Positions 7,008 through 15,817 of a DNA stretch of 49,653 bases are shown here, in pieces. The stretch comes from CAYGTO01 sp964352815 (GTDB lineage: Bacteria > Pseudomonadota > Alphaproteobacteria > Rickettsiales > UBA3002), in contig CAYGTO010000012.1 of NCBI GenBank assembly GCA_964352815.1, positions 1-49,653 on the forward strand. The letters are read 5' to 3'. Below the pieces are notes generated by a model. The model had not been told where the DNA came from, did not search any database, and saw only the letters and a program-made list of their open reading frames with translations. The translations under genes and the position numbers were made by a program. Every line of letters starts with the position of its first letter. Position 1 is the first letter of the stretch.

Positions 7008-8260
7008 GCAACGCCTGCTGTGCCTGCCTGCTCAAGCGGGAAGACCAATGTTCCCAGGACATCTAGCACGGTAAAGCGATCACGAGTGAATGGCGCAAGG
7101 GCAACCGCGGCATGATATTGCGTATCGCTCCAGCCTAGCTCCTGCACAGTGGTTGGAGCGCCTGCTTGCCTTAAAATCTCTTCAATCTTCGAGACCGGAA
7201 TCATCACTTTCTCGAGCTCAACGCGAATCTGTTTCCACTGTTTGCGCATGCGCATATTGACCTCGGCCGACACATACGGATCATTCATGCCTTTGCGCTG
7301 GTAATTCATATAGAGTGCCTGACCCAGCGACTCTCCAAAGAAGCTATCAAGCTTCTCGCGTGCGGTTTGGCGCAAACATATTTGTGGTGGTTCTTTTGCT
7401 GCCAAGAGTTGTTCTTGCAGCCGAACGGCGGTCAGTGTGGTGACGCCAATTTGCTCGCCATGAAAGGTAAACTTTACCTTATCGCCATACAGCATTTCCA
7501 TCGTATGGGCGATCATATGCTCGCCTTGCGACGCAGGATAGCTACCGCCAATCATACGCATGCCTTCACCTGAAGCGAGCAGGGTACGCATCAAAGCTTC
7601 CATAATATCAAGGTCGCGCTCAGCCAGTTTTGCCGAGTGATTGAACAGCTTCGATTCATGCCCCTCAAGCAGCGTGTATGGCTTGGTGCTATAAGGAGTG
7701 TCGAGCAGTAGATGCGAAAGAAGCCAATCAAACTGTGACGCCGAGCGGCAAATGGAATCGCCAAGTCCCGCCTGAATCATACGCATCGGGGCGTTGGCGA
7801 TCACGCTTAAATCACACAGCACCATATCAGGCGCTTTGGTTTTCAGTGAGCTTTTTATGCCATCTTTCATGAGCGAACTCGTGTCGGAGACATAGCCATT
7901 CATCGAAGGCGCGGTTGGAAAAATAACGAAGGGGAGGTCGTGTTCATGGCTTATGTGTTTTCCAATATCGTTCAGCGTACCACTGCCAACCGTGATTAGG
8001 CACTCGCACCCTTCGGCGGCATTCATTAGATCTTTCGCAACCGAGACATCACCTTTCACATCGCTGGAAAGTTTATGCAAACGAATATCATATTGCTCAG
8101 AAAGTTGCAGTTCCAGTAGCTGGCCTAACACATTATATGTGTTGGTGTCGCAGAGCAGATGGACTTCGCGAAAGCTTCCAAGTCGCGATATCAGCGCATG
8201 CGCTTCCGCCGCTATATCACGGCGTACCATGTGGATCGATGGAGTTTCATGTGCGATCAT
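7004..8260 (-). CDS. Glycerol-1-phosphate dehydrogenase-like protein (AraM/EgsA family)
   Basis: 418 residues of the iron-containing alcohol dehydrogenase / dehydroquinate synthase-like superfamily. The NAD site is ITVGSGTLNDIGKH; FPTAPSMNGYVSDTSSLMKDG is the G1PDH/AraM signature. Metal ligands are expected at the Asp of AGLGDSICR, the first His of GEHMIAHTMEM and the His of TFHGEQIG. In Bacillus, AraM makes sn-glycerol-1-phosphate, the archaeal-type lipid precursor. The partner prenyltransferase PcrB is not in this window, so the physiological role is open; a sugar-alcohol phosphate dehydrogenase is possible. Confidence 0.8.
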   Translation of the reverse strand: MIAHETPSIHMVRRDIAAEAHALISRLGSFREVHLLCDTNTYNVLGQLLELQLSEQYDIRLHKLSSDVKGDVSVAKDLMNAAEGCECLITVGSGTLNDIGKHISHEHDLPFVIFPTAPSMNGYVSDTSSLMKDGIKSSLKTKAPDMVLCDLSVIANAPMRMIQAGLGDSICRSASQFDWLLSHLLLDTPYSTKPYTLLEGHESKLFNHSAKLAERDLDIMEALMRTLLASGEGMRMIGGSYPASQGEHMIAHTMEMLYGDKVKFTFHGEQIGVTTLTAVRLQEQLLAAKEPPQICLRQTAREKLDSFFGESLGQALYMNYQRKGMNDPYVSAEVNMRMRKQWKQIRVELEKVMIPVSKIEEILRQAGAPTTVQELGWSDTQYHAAVALAPFTRDRFTVLDVLGTLVFPLEQAGTAGVA

Positions 8261-8349
8261 GGGTGAAGCTACTTTTATTTTGTTTCAATATATGTAGAAT
8301 ACCAAATCAGTCGCTTACGCGCACGTAAAAACAACGAAAAGGGAGTCTC

Positions 8350-9348
8350 ATGAAACCACAAACCACTGTTTTTCAACCGCTTCATGGAATACTCCTCACC
8401 TTGCTGGTGCTCACGGCGTGCACCTTGTCGCCCGCCCAATCAGAAGCACAACCATCCTTTGACCTGTGGGCTAAAGAATTTAAACAAGAGGCGGCGAATA
8501 AAGGGATTTCGAAAGACCTGCTAGATCAGGCATTTGCAGGGATTGTACCGAATGAGAAGGTGATACGGCTCGATCGTAAGCAGCCAGAATCAACCATGAC
8601 GTTTAGTAAATATAAGAAACTCGTCATCTCGGATCAGCGAATTCGTGAGGGCAAGGATCTCTATCAAAAACATAAGGCATTGCTTGATGAAATCAGTACC
8701 AAATATGGCGTGCAGCCACGCTTTATTGTCGCATTATGGGGCATTGAGACGAGCTATGGGAAAATCACAGGTGGTTATAATATTATCGAAGCGCTCGCGA
8801 CCCTTGCACATGATGGTCGCCGTTCTGCATTTTTCCGAAAAGAGCTGATGAATGCCCTCAAGATCATCGATGCGGGGCATATTTCGCTTGAAGATATGAA
8901 AGGCTCATGGGCAGGCGCGATGGGCCAGAGTCAGTTCATGCCTTCAAGCTTCCTCGCATTCGCGCAAGATTATGATGGGGATGGCCGCAAAGATATTTGG
9001 GGAACACTTCCTGATGTGTTCGCATCAATCGCGAATTATTTGAGCAAAAGTGGCTGGAATGACGACCTGACATGGGGCCGCCAGGTGAAGGTCACGCAGA
9101 AAAATGCGCAGACCAGTGGCAGCACGAAAACAGAACGTAGCCTTGCGGAGTGGCAGCGTTTAGGTGTGCGTAAAGCGGATGGTAGCGTGCTACCAAGTGC
9201 AAATGTTAAAGCCAAACTTAAATATCCAGGGAAAACGCATGAAGGTGCGTATCTAACCTATCATAATTTTGATGTGATTCTGCGCTGGAATCGCTCTGAC
9301 TATTTTGCCACTTCTGTAGGGATTTTGTCCGATGCGATTGCCTATTAA
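8350..9348 (+). CDS. mltB: MltB-type lytic murein transglycosylase, lipoprotein
   Basis: It cleaves the MurNAc-GlcNAc bond of peptidoglycan with formation of 1,6-anhydro ends. 332 residues. The N-terminus is a lipoprotein signal with lipobox LTAC (Cys24). The SLT_2 domain starts near residue 35; catalytic Glu133 lies in LWGIETSYG, and GAMGQSQFMPSSF is the second family motif. A GGGAG site precedes the ATG. It overlaps rlpA by 17 bases, heading the operon that runs through tmk, holB and metG. Confidence 0.92.
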   Translation: MKPQTTVFQPLHGILLTLLVLTACTLSPAQSEAQPSFDLWAKEFKQEAANKGISKDLLDQAFAGIVPNEKVIRLDRKQPESTMTFSKYKKLVISDQRIREGKDLYQKHKALLDEISTKYGVQPRFIVALWGIETSYGKITGGYNIIEALATLAHDGRRSAFFRKELMNALKIIDAGHISLEDMKGSWAGAMGQSQFMPSSFLAFAQDYDGDGRKDIWGTLPDVFASIANYLSKSGWNDDLTWGRQVKVTQKNAQTSGSTKTERSLAEWQRLGVRKADGSVLPSANVKAKLKYPGKTHEGAYLTYHNFDVILRWNRSDYFATSVGILSDAIAY

Positions 9349-10003
9349 ACAGTGTCTCGCTGGATTCCTTCTCTTAGCATTCGTCACAGCATGTGGCGGT
9401 GGTTCTGATTACGGAACAGCCTCACCTTATGGCGGAACGGATGATCCCAAAAGCGTACGCGTAGGTAAGCCTTACACCATTGCAGGAGAGCGCTATTACC
9501 CTACCTATGATCCAAGTTACGATGAAACAGGCATCGCCTCGTGGTATGGGCCAGGCTTTAATGGTCGTATGACCGCGAGCGGTGAGCGGTTTGATGAGAA
9601 TGAAATCACCGCAGCGCATCGTACACTTCCCATGCCATCGATTGTGCGCGTCACACGCACTGATACGGGGAAATCGATCGTCGTGCGCATTAATGACCGT
9701 GGGCCATTTGCGCATGGCCGGATCATTGATCTCTCGAAAGGATCAGCGCAAGCACTCAATATGATTGGTGTTGGCACGGCGCAGGTGCGCGTGACCTATC
9801 TTCCGCATGAGACCGATCAGTATATTGCCAATCTAGGGATCCCAAGACCTGAGTGGATGGGCACGCCGAACCCCAATGCGGCGCGAATTGCCATGCCGAA
9901 ACCGACGCGCGTCGAGCCTGTCGTACCCACATTGGTGCCTGCGCGTGCACCTTTTAAAAAGGAAGGCTACCAGGACAGCCCGTTCAGCATCGTCGATCAA
10001 TGA
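9332..10003 (+). CDS. rlpA: Septal ring lytic transglycosylase RlpA family lipoprotein
   Basis: 223 residues. Lipobox VTAC (Cys21). The double-psi beta barrel is seen as ETGIASWYGPGFNGRMTASG and VRINDRGPFAHGRIIDLS. The C-terminal 45 residues are Pro-rich with no SPOR domain, so septal targeting must come from elsewhere. RlpA cleaves denuded glycan strands at the septum. Its stop overlaps the tmk start as ATGA. Many alphaproteobacteria have a D-alanyl-D-alanine carboxypeptidase gene between rlpA and tmk; here there is none. Confidence 0.9.
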   Translation: MRLPIKQCLAGFLLLAFVTACGGGSDYGTASPYGGTDDPKSVRVGKPYTIAGERYYPTYDPSYDETGIASWYGPGFNGRMTASGERFDENEITAAHRTLPMPSIVRVTRTDTGKSIVVRINDRGPFAHGRIIDLSKGSAQALNMIGVGTAQVRVTYLPHETDQYIANLGIPRPEWMGTPNPNAARIAMPKPTRVEPVVPTLVPARAPFKKEGYQDSPFSIVDQ

Positions 10004-10650
10004 CACGCTTCATCACATTTGAAGGCGGCGAAGGGGCTGGGAAGTCGACCCAAATCGCCTGGCTATCACAAAGTATGGAACAGGCGAACCTTGAACATGT
10101 GCTGACGCGCGAACCAGGAGGTTCCGAAGGTGCCGAAGCGATTCGTGACCTGCTTGTGACGGGCGCTACTGATCGCTGGGATCCGATGACGGAATCTGCT
10201 CTCTTTATTGCCGCGCGCCATGATCATATGGTGAAATTGATTCAGCCCGCGCTTGCTCATGATAAATGGGTGCTATGCGATCGCTTCATGGATTCGACGC
10301 GCATATACCAAGGTATTGGCAAGCAAGTGGACCCAGGATGGCTTGAAAAACTCTATGCGCATCTGTGCGGTAGTTTTGAGCCGGATCTTACATTATTGCT
10401 CGATATTGACCCGGAGATTGGTTTGAAACGTACCCAGTCACGCAGCGGTGTCGAAGCCCGGTTTGAGTCGATGGATCTATCATTTCATCATACTGTGCGC
10501 GAAGGGTTTCTTGGTCTCGCGACGCGGTACACACAACGTTTTGAAATTATTGATGCGAGTCAAGATGCGGCTTCCGTACACCGCGCCATTATTGACGCGG
10601 TGTCGAAGCGGTTTGATATCTCACTCACGCCAGTTGCAGAAGCCGCCTAG
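10000..10650 (+). CDS. tmk: Thymidylate kinase
   Basis: It phosphorylates dTMP to dTDP. 216 residues. The P-loop is GGEGAGKST near residue 9, TREPGGSEGAEAIRDL is the DR-type substrate motif (here EPGG), and CDRFMDSTRIYQG carries the conserved Asp-Arg. The LID region RSGVEARFE places this in the type with Arg in the LID. Translationally coupled to rlpA by ATGA; 17 bases before holB. Confidence 0.96.
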   Translation: MTRFITFEGGEGAGKSTQIAWLSQSMEQANLEHVLTREPGGSEGAEAIRDLLVTGATDRWDPMTESALFIAARHDHMVKLIQPALAHDKWVLCDRFMDSTRIYQGIGKQVDPGWLEKLYAHLCGSFEPDLTLLLDIDPEIGLKRTQSRSGVEARFESMDLSFHHTVREGFLGLATRYTQRFEIIDASQDAASVHRAIIDAVSKRFDISLTPVAEAA

Positions 10651-10667
10651 CCGCGTATAGTGAAGTA

Positions 10668-11714
10668 ATGCACCATCCAAAAGAACAGACCGCGCTGATT
10701 GGGCATCAATCGATCGAACAATCACTTCTGTCGCTGATTGAGGGGAACCGTCTGCCGAGTACGATCATGCTTACCGGTGCGCGTGGGATTGGTAAGGCAA
10801 CGCTGGCTTACCGTTTGGCCCGCTATTTACTAGCTAAGCCTGAAGATCGAGGCGATGCGCTTTTTGGCCCAGAAGATCTGTCTATTTCAGAGCATTCATC
10901 GACCAATGCGCGGGTTGCGGCGTCATCCCATGGCGATCTAATGGTCTTGGAGCCGCCCATTGACCCTAAAACCGGTCTCTATCAGCAAGATATTAAGGTC
11001 GACCAGGCGCGTAAAGTGGCCCACTTCCTAAGCCTCACTCCATCGGAAAGTGAATGGCGTGTAGTGATCATTGATGCGGCGGATGCGCTGAACCCGAACG
11101 CTGCCAACGCGCTGCTTAAGGTGATTGAAGAGCCGCCGAAGAATGCGTTGATGCTCCTCGTTTCGCATAACCCAGGGAAGCTTCTGCCAACCATTCGTTC
11201 GCGCTGCCGCAAGATGGCGCTGACTATGCCCACTCATGAACAGTTCGAGGAAATTCTGTCTCTGAATGATGTGATAATGGGGGTGGGGGAGGTCGAAGCA
11301 CTCTATGCGCTGTCTCTTGGTGCGCCTGGCTTTGCACTGGAACTAATAGAGCAAAAAGCCCTTGATATTTATGAGCAGCTCCTTGCCCATTGTAGCCCTA
11401 CGACCAGTGTTTCTGACATGTTGGCGTTTGCGGCATCACTGTCTGATAAGAAAGCGCCGATTTCGTGGCGTAATCTGCAACATCTCTACGCTGCGATGCT
11501 GCAACGGCTGACCCAGACCTATTACCGAACGCATGAGGTGGCTCTAAGTTCTTCTGAGCCGGAACGTTTGAACGCACTGCGTGCGGCGCTGCCAGTCGAG
11601 CATTGGCTCGATGTTTACGAGCGCGCCATGGCGCTGTTCGCGCAGACAGAGCACTTGCATTTGGATAAAAAACAAAGCATGGTGCAGCTCCTAAACGAAG
11701 CACGCGCAGCATAG
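10668..11714 (+). CDS. holB: DNA polymerase III subunit delta'
   Basis: Clamp-loader subunit. 348 residues. The Walker A is GARGIGKATLA (residues about 37-47), and SRCRK near 190 is the arginine-finger region. VVIIDAADALNPNAANALLKVIEEPP is the conserved Walker B/sensor segment of the DnaX/HolB family. No zinc-binding cysteine cluster is visible between Walker A and B, in keeping with delta' rather than DnaX. It lies between tmk and metG as in other Alphaproteobacteria. Confidence 0.92.
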   Translation: MHHPKEQTALIGHQSIEQSLLSLIEGNRLPSTIMLTGARGIGKATLAYRLARYLLAKPEDRGDALFGPEDLSISEHSSTNARVAASSHGDLMVLEPPIDPKTGLYQQDIKVDQARKVAHFLSLTPSESEWRVVIIDAADALNPNAANALLKVIEEPPKNALMLLVSHNPGKLLPTIRSRCRKMALTMPTHEQFEEILSLNDVIMGVGEVEALYALSLGAPGFALELIEQKALDIYEQLLAHCSPTTSVSDMLAFAASLSDKKAPISWRNLQHLYAAMLQRLTQTYYRTHEVALSSSEPERLNALRAALPVEHWLDVYERAMALFAQTEHLHLDKKQSMVQLLNEARAA

Positions 11715-11722
11715 TCAGCCCC

Positions 11723-13267
11723 ATGTCAGAGCCCTATTATATTACGACGCCCATTTTCTACGTGAACGATAAGCCGCATCTTGGCCACGCTTATACGTCT
11801 GTCGCCTGCGATGTGATTGCGCGCTATATGCGCCTCGATGGCCAGCAAGTCTATTTCATGACTGGAACCGACGAGCATGGCCAGAAAGTTGAGAAATCCG
11901 CACAAAAGAATGGCATTCCGCCGCAAGCCTATGCGGATGAAGTGTCCGATCATTTCCGCGCCATGGCCGATAGTCTGAATATCAGTTATGACGATTACAT
12001 CCGCACTACCGAAGAGCGTCACAAGGCGGCAGCGCAAGCGATATGGAAGAAGCTCGAAGCGAACGGGGCAATCTATAAAGATAGCTACAGCGGCTGGTAT
12101 GCGGTGCGCGATGAAGCGTTCTACGCTGAAAGCGAGTTGGTCGATGGCAAGGCGCCTACTGGAGCCGAAGTCGAGTGGGTGGAAGAGCCAAGCTATTTCT
12201 TCAAGCTTTCGGAATATCAAGATAAGTTGTTGGAATACTATGAGAAAAATGCTGATTTTATTCTGCCTAAAGCGCGCCGGAATGAGGTGCTGTCCTTTGT
12301 CAAAGGCGGGCTGCATGATCTTTCAATTTCGCGCACAACCTTTTCTTGGGGAGTGCCGGTTCCAGGCGATGAAGAGCATGTGATGTATGTCTGGCTCGAT
12401 GCACTCACCAACTATTTGAGCGTACTCGGCTATCCGGAAGAGACCGAGCTCATGAAACAGTTCTGGCCTGCGAACATGCATGTGGTCGGGAAAGATATTC
12501 TGCGCTTTCACGCGGTTTACTGGCCAGCCTTCTTGATGGCGGCGGATATTCCTGTCCCTGAGCGCATTTTTGCCCATGGCTGGTGGACGATTGAAGGTGA
12601 AAAAATGTCGAAATCGCTCGGTAATGTTGTAGCGCCGGGGCATTTGATTGAGAAATATGGCCTGGATCAGACGCGTTATTTCCTGATTCGTGAGGTGCCC
12701 TTCGGCAATGACGGGAATTTCTCACGTTCAGCACTCGCGGAACGGATCAATGCTGATTTGGCGAATAATGTTGGCAATCTTGCCCAGCGCACCTTGTCGA
12801 TGATTCAGAAGAATTGCGATGGCAAAGTGCCTGATCCGAGCAAAATATCGGCCCGCGAACAAGATGCGGCCTTACGCGACAGAATTTATATTACCGAGAC
12901 CGAAACGCCGTCCTTCTTGCGCAATCAGATGCAGCGCTGTGAATTTAACGCGGTGTTGGCGGATATTCTTGCTATGGCGTCCTATGCGAATGAATATATC
13001 GATAAAGAAGCGCCTTGGAAGCAGAAGAAGGAGAGCCCCGAAGCGATGGAAGCAACGCTGTATCATCTCGCGGAGGCGATTCGCTGTATTGCGATTATGC
13101 TGCAGCCATTTGTGCCGGATAGTGCAGCAAAAATGCTCGGTCAGCTCATGATTCCAGAGGATCAACGGCTGTTTCAGCATTTAAATGCAGATTTTGCGCT
13201 ACAAAGCGGCCTTACGCTACCAAAACCAGAAGGAATATTCCCTCGCTTCCAAGAGGATAATAGTTAA
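11723..13267 (+). CDS. metG: Methionine--tRNA ligase
   Basis: Class I aminoacyl-tRNA synthetase, 514 residues. HIGH-type motif HLGHAYTS near residue 19; KMSKS motif in EGEKMSKSLGNVVAP. The connective-peptide region reads WYAVRDEAFYAESEL without Cys pairs, so this is the zinc-free MetG2 type. It has no C-terminal tRNA-binding (EMAP-like) extension. The ATG is 9 bases after holB. Confidence 0.97.
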   Translation: MSEPYYITTPIFYVNDKPHLGHAYTSVACDVIARYMRLDGQQVYFMTGTDEHGQKVEKSAQKNGIPPQAYADEVSDHFRAMADSLNISYDDYIRTTEERHKAAAQAIWKKLEANGAIYKDSYSGWYAVRDEAFYAESELVDGKAPTGAEVEWVEEPSYFFKLSEYQDKLLEYYEKNADFILPKARRNEVLSFVKGGLHDLSISRTTFSWGVPVPGDEEHVMYVWLDALTNYLSVLGYPEETELMKQFWPANMHVVGKDILRFHAVYWPAFLMAADIPVPERIFAHGWWTIEGEKMSKSLGNVVAPGHLIEKYGLDQTRYFLIREVPFGNDGNFSRSALAERINADLANNVGNLAQRTLSMIQKNCDGKVPDPSKISAREQDAALRDRIYITETETPSFLRNQMQRCEFNAVLADILAMASYANEYIDKEAPWKQKKESPEAMEATLYHLAEAIRCIAIMLQPFVPDSAAKMLGQLMIPEDQRLFQHLNADFALQSGLTLPKPEGIFPRFQEDNS

Positions 13268-13320
13268 TATATAATTATATCAAGTAGTTATATTAATTAT
13301 TTAAGGTAAGAAGTTAAGTT

Positions 13321-14094
13321 ATGTTAGTCGATTCACACTGCCACTTAAACTATCCTGATTTCGCAGATTTGCCCGCAACATTGCTGCGGGCGCAAGAAGC
13401 GGGGGTAGGGCTCATGCAGACGATTTCCTGTAAGCGGAGCGATTTTCAAGAAGTGACCGATTTATGTGAGAAAGATGAACGAATTTACGGCTCTATCGGC
13501 ATTCACCCGCATGAGGCGGGGAATCACAGCGATGTTACGGTCGAAGAACTCGTGAAATGGGCGCAGCATTCGAAGATTATTGGTATTGGTGAAACCGGCC
13601 TTGATTATTACTATGAGCACAGCCCACGAGAGGCGCAGCAAAAGAGTTTTCGTATCCATATTGAAGCGGCGCGCCAAACGGGGTTGCCATTGATTGTGCA
13701 TACGCGCGATGCGGACGAAGATACGGTAGCTATTCTGCATGAAGAGTATAAAAAAGCACCGTTTACAGGGCTGATTCATTGTTTTAGCTCGACGCAATAT
13801 CTGGCCGATGAAGCGCAAAAAATCGGCTTTTACATCTCTATTTCGGGCATTATCACCTTTAAAAAGTCAGATGAATTGCGCAGCATTGTGCAAACCGTAC
13901 CGTTAGAGCGTTTGTTGGTGGAAACCGATGCGCCGTATCTTGCGCCGATGCCGTTTCGCGGGAAACCGAATGAGCCTGCTTACACAGCGCATACGGCAGC
14001 AAAATTGGCTGAAGTAAAAAGGGTGAGTGAAGGAGAGATTGCTCGCATTACTACGGAGAATTTCTTCCATCTTTTTACTAAAGCAAAACATTAG
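13321..14094 (+). CDS. TatD family metal-dependent hydrolase
   Basis: 257 residues. Metal ligands: VDSHCHLNYPDF (HxH), GIGETGLDYYYEHSP (Glu), IVHTRDADEDT (His), LIHCFSS (His) and ETDAPYLAP (Asp). Members are 3'-5' DNA/RNA exonucleases or D-aminoacyl-tRNA deacylase-like hydrolases. It lies in the conserved metG-tatD-MBL order, and the preceding 53 bases are AT-rich with no evident terminator. Confidence 0.92.
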   Translation: MLVDSHCHLNYPDFADLPATLLRAQEAGVGLMQTISCKRSDFQEVTDLCEKDERIYGSIGIHPHEAGNHSDVTVEELVKWAQHSKIIGIGETGLDYYYEHSPREAQQKSFRIHIEAARQTGLPLIVHTRDADEDTVAILHEEYKKAPFTGLIHCFSSTQYLADEAQKIGFYISISGIITFKKSDELRSIVQTVPLERLLVETDAPYLAPMPFRGKPNEPAYTAHTAAKLAEVKRVSEGEIARITTENFFHLFTKAKH

Positions 14095-14121
14095 ATTATT
14101 AATATAATAAATTGATTTATA

Positions 14122-14907
14122 ATGAAAATTACTATCTTAGGATGTGGGTCTTCTGGAGGCGTGCCGCTCATTGGTTGCGACTGTGCTGTGTGCACATCGG
14201 ATAATCCTAAGAATGACCGCTCTCGGGCGTCCATTTTGGTCGAATATGATGATGGCAAGCGCTTGCTCGTGGACACATCAGCAGACCTTAGAAGACAATG
14301 TTTACGCAATAATATCAGTCAGATAGATGCTATCTTTTACACACATGCACACGCAGACCATTGTATGGGCATCGATGATACGCGTAGCTTGAATTATCAT
14401 CATGGTGGTCCGCTGAATGTGTATAGTGATGCGCGTACCGTTGAAGAGTTAAAGGCCCGGTTTTCCTATATATTTGAAGAGTATGTACCGAATAAAGTAT
14501 GGATGAAACCGAGCTTAATTCCGCACATTATTCCCGCAGATTCCCTTGGGCAGCCCTATGAAACGCTTGATGGGCCTGTGTTTACGCCATTTGTACAAAG
14601 ACACGGGAAGGGGCGCACCTTAGGCATTCGCATTGGGGATATGGCGTATTCGACCGATGTCGATGCGCTGGATGATGCTGCGTTTGAGGTTTTGATTGGT
14701 GTGAGGCTATGGATCGTCGATTGTTTGCGCTATGAGCCATCGGCCACACATTCACATTTAGAGCAAACACTTGAATGGATTAAGCGCGTGAAGCCTGAGC
14801 GCGCTGTGTTGACGCATATGGCGCATGAAATTGAATATGAAACACTTAAGGCGCAACTTCCTGAAGGTGTTGAGCCAGCATATGATGGTATGGTATTGAG
14901 TTTCTGA
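14122..14907 (+). CDS. PhnP-like MBL-fold metallohydrolase
   Basis: 261 residues of the metallo-beta-lactamase fold. The metal-binding motif is THAHADH (His75, His77, Asp79, His80), with further ligands expected in STDVDAL and VLTHMAHE. The start GCGSSGGVPLIGCDCAVCTSDNPKN is the PhnP/RomA-like signature with three conserved Cys. Family members are cyclic phosphodiesterases, but as the last gene of the metG-tatD operon its own substrate is unknown. Confidence 0.88.
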   Translation: MKITILGCGSSGGVPLIGCDCAVCTSDNPKNDRSRASILVEYDDGKRLLVDTSADLRRQCLRNNISQIDAIFYTHAHADHCMGIDDTRSLNYHHGGPLNVYSDARTVEELKARFSYIFEEYVPNKVWMKPSLIPHIIPADSLGQPYETLDGPVFTPFVQRHGKGRTLGIRIGDMAYSTDVDALDDAAFEVLIGVRLWIVDCLRYEPSATHSHLEQTLEWIKRVKPERAVLTHMAHEIEYETLKAQLPEGVEPAYDGMVLSF

Positions 14908-14981
14908 TACCTTTTGAGCTCAATCATCATAGTGCTATATTTTCCATAATATATATTATACAATAATTAGATGGCTAAATA

Positions 14982-15743
14982 TTACTCAACTCCCTTCAGT
15001 AAATGTTTGATATAGTGAGGAACTAGCGTGCTTGCCGACCCGTAATATGTTTCGTGAAAATAGCTCGCGCCTTGGGATGGTTCAAGGTTCAGTTCGACCG
15101 TATGCGCGCCATGATGCTGCGCTTCCATCACAAATTGTGCTGCGGGATACACATTGCCTGATGTACCAATCGATAAAAACAGATCGCATTCTCGCAGCGC
15201 CTGATAGATGCGCTCCATTTCAAACGGCACCTCGCCAAACCACACAATATGAGACCTCATTGCACCAGAATGGCCACATGATTCGCATGCTGTATGCTGC
15301 GCAATATCGTCTTCACATGCTGCAATATAGCCGCAATATCCGCAGCGTGCTTTCCGTAGTTCCCCATGCATATGGATGAGCTGGCATTGGGCCCCCTGCT
15401 CCAAGCCATCCATCGCGCGATCATGCAAATCATCGACATTTTGCGTGACGATGAGAAGCTCTCCTTCGCAGCCATTCGCAAGCTCGATGAGCGCATGATG
15501 TGCAGCATTGGATGCAACATCGCGTAATTGAGCGCGCCGCGCGTTATAAAATGCGTGCACGAGGTTAGGATTTGCTTCGAATCCCTCTGGCGTGGCCACC
15601 TCCTCCACCCGGTGCCCTTCCCACAGCCCATCGCTTGCGCGGAACGTGTTGAGGCCTGATTCCGCGGAAATACCGGCGCCTGTAAGCACCAAGATGGCGG
15701 GGTTATCAGGCAACACAAAAGTCGACTGTATTTCTTGTGGCAT
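14982..15743 (-). CDS. cobB: NAD-dependent protein deacylase, class III sirtuin
   Basis: 253 residues. NAD site TGAGISAESGLNTFRA; catalytic QNVDDLHDRAM and HMHGEL; structural zinc site CGYCGY...CESCG (four Cys). AFYNARRAQL carries Tyr-x-x-Arg, the pair that in SIRT5/CobB binds succinyl or malonyl groups, so desuccinylase activity is plausible alongside deacetylation. Divergent from dadA with 75 bases between the coding starts. Confidence 0.92.
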   Translation of the reverse strand: MPQEIQSTFVLPDNPAILVLTGAGISAESGLNTFRASDGLWEGHRVEEVATPEGFEANPNLVHAFYNARRAQLRDVASNAAHHALIELANGCEGELLIVTQNVDDLHDRAMDGLEQGAQCQLIHMHGELRKARCGYCGYIAACEDDIAQHTACESCGHSGAMRSHIVWFGEVPFEMERIYQALRECDLFLSIGTSGNVYPAAQFVMEAQHHGAHTVELNLEPSQGASYFHETYYGSASTLVPHYIKHLLKGVE

Positions 15744-15817
15744 ACGCTCTCACTTTCGTTGCAAATCGATTTCCCGCTCATCATAATACGATTAGAATCG
15801 TTGTAAATAGAGGGTAT

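Noticed and set aside
13268..13320. AT-rich palindromic-looking gap between metG and tatD
   Set aside because: Attempts to pair the arms gave only short interrupted stems; AT-richness explains it.
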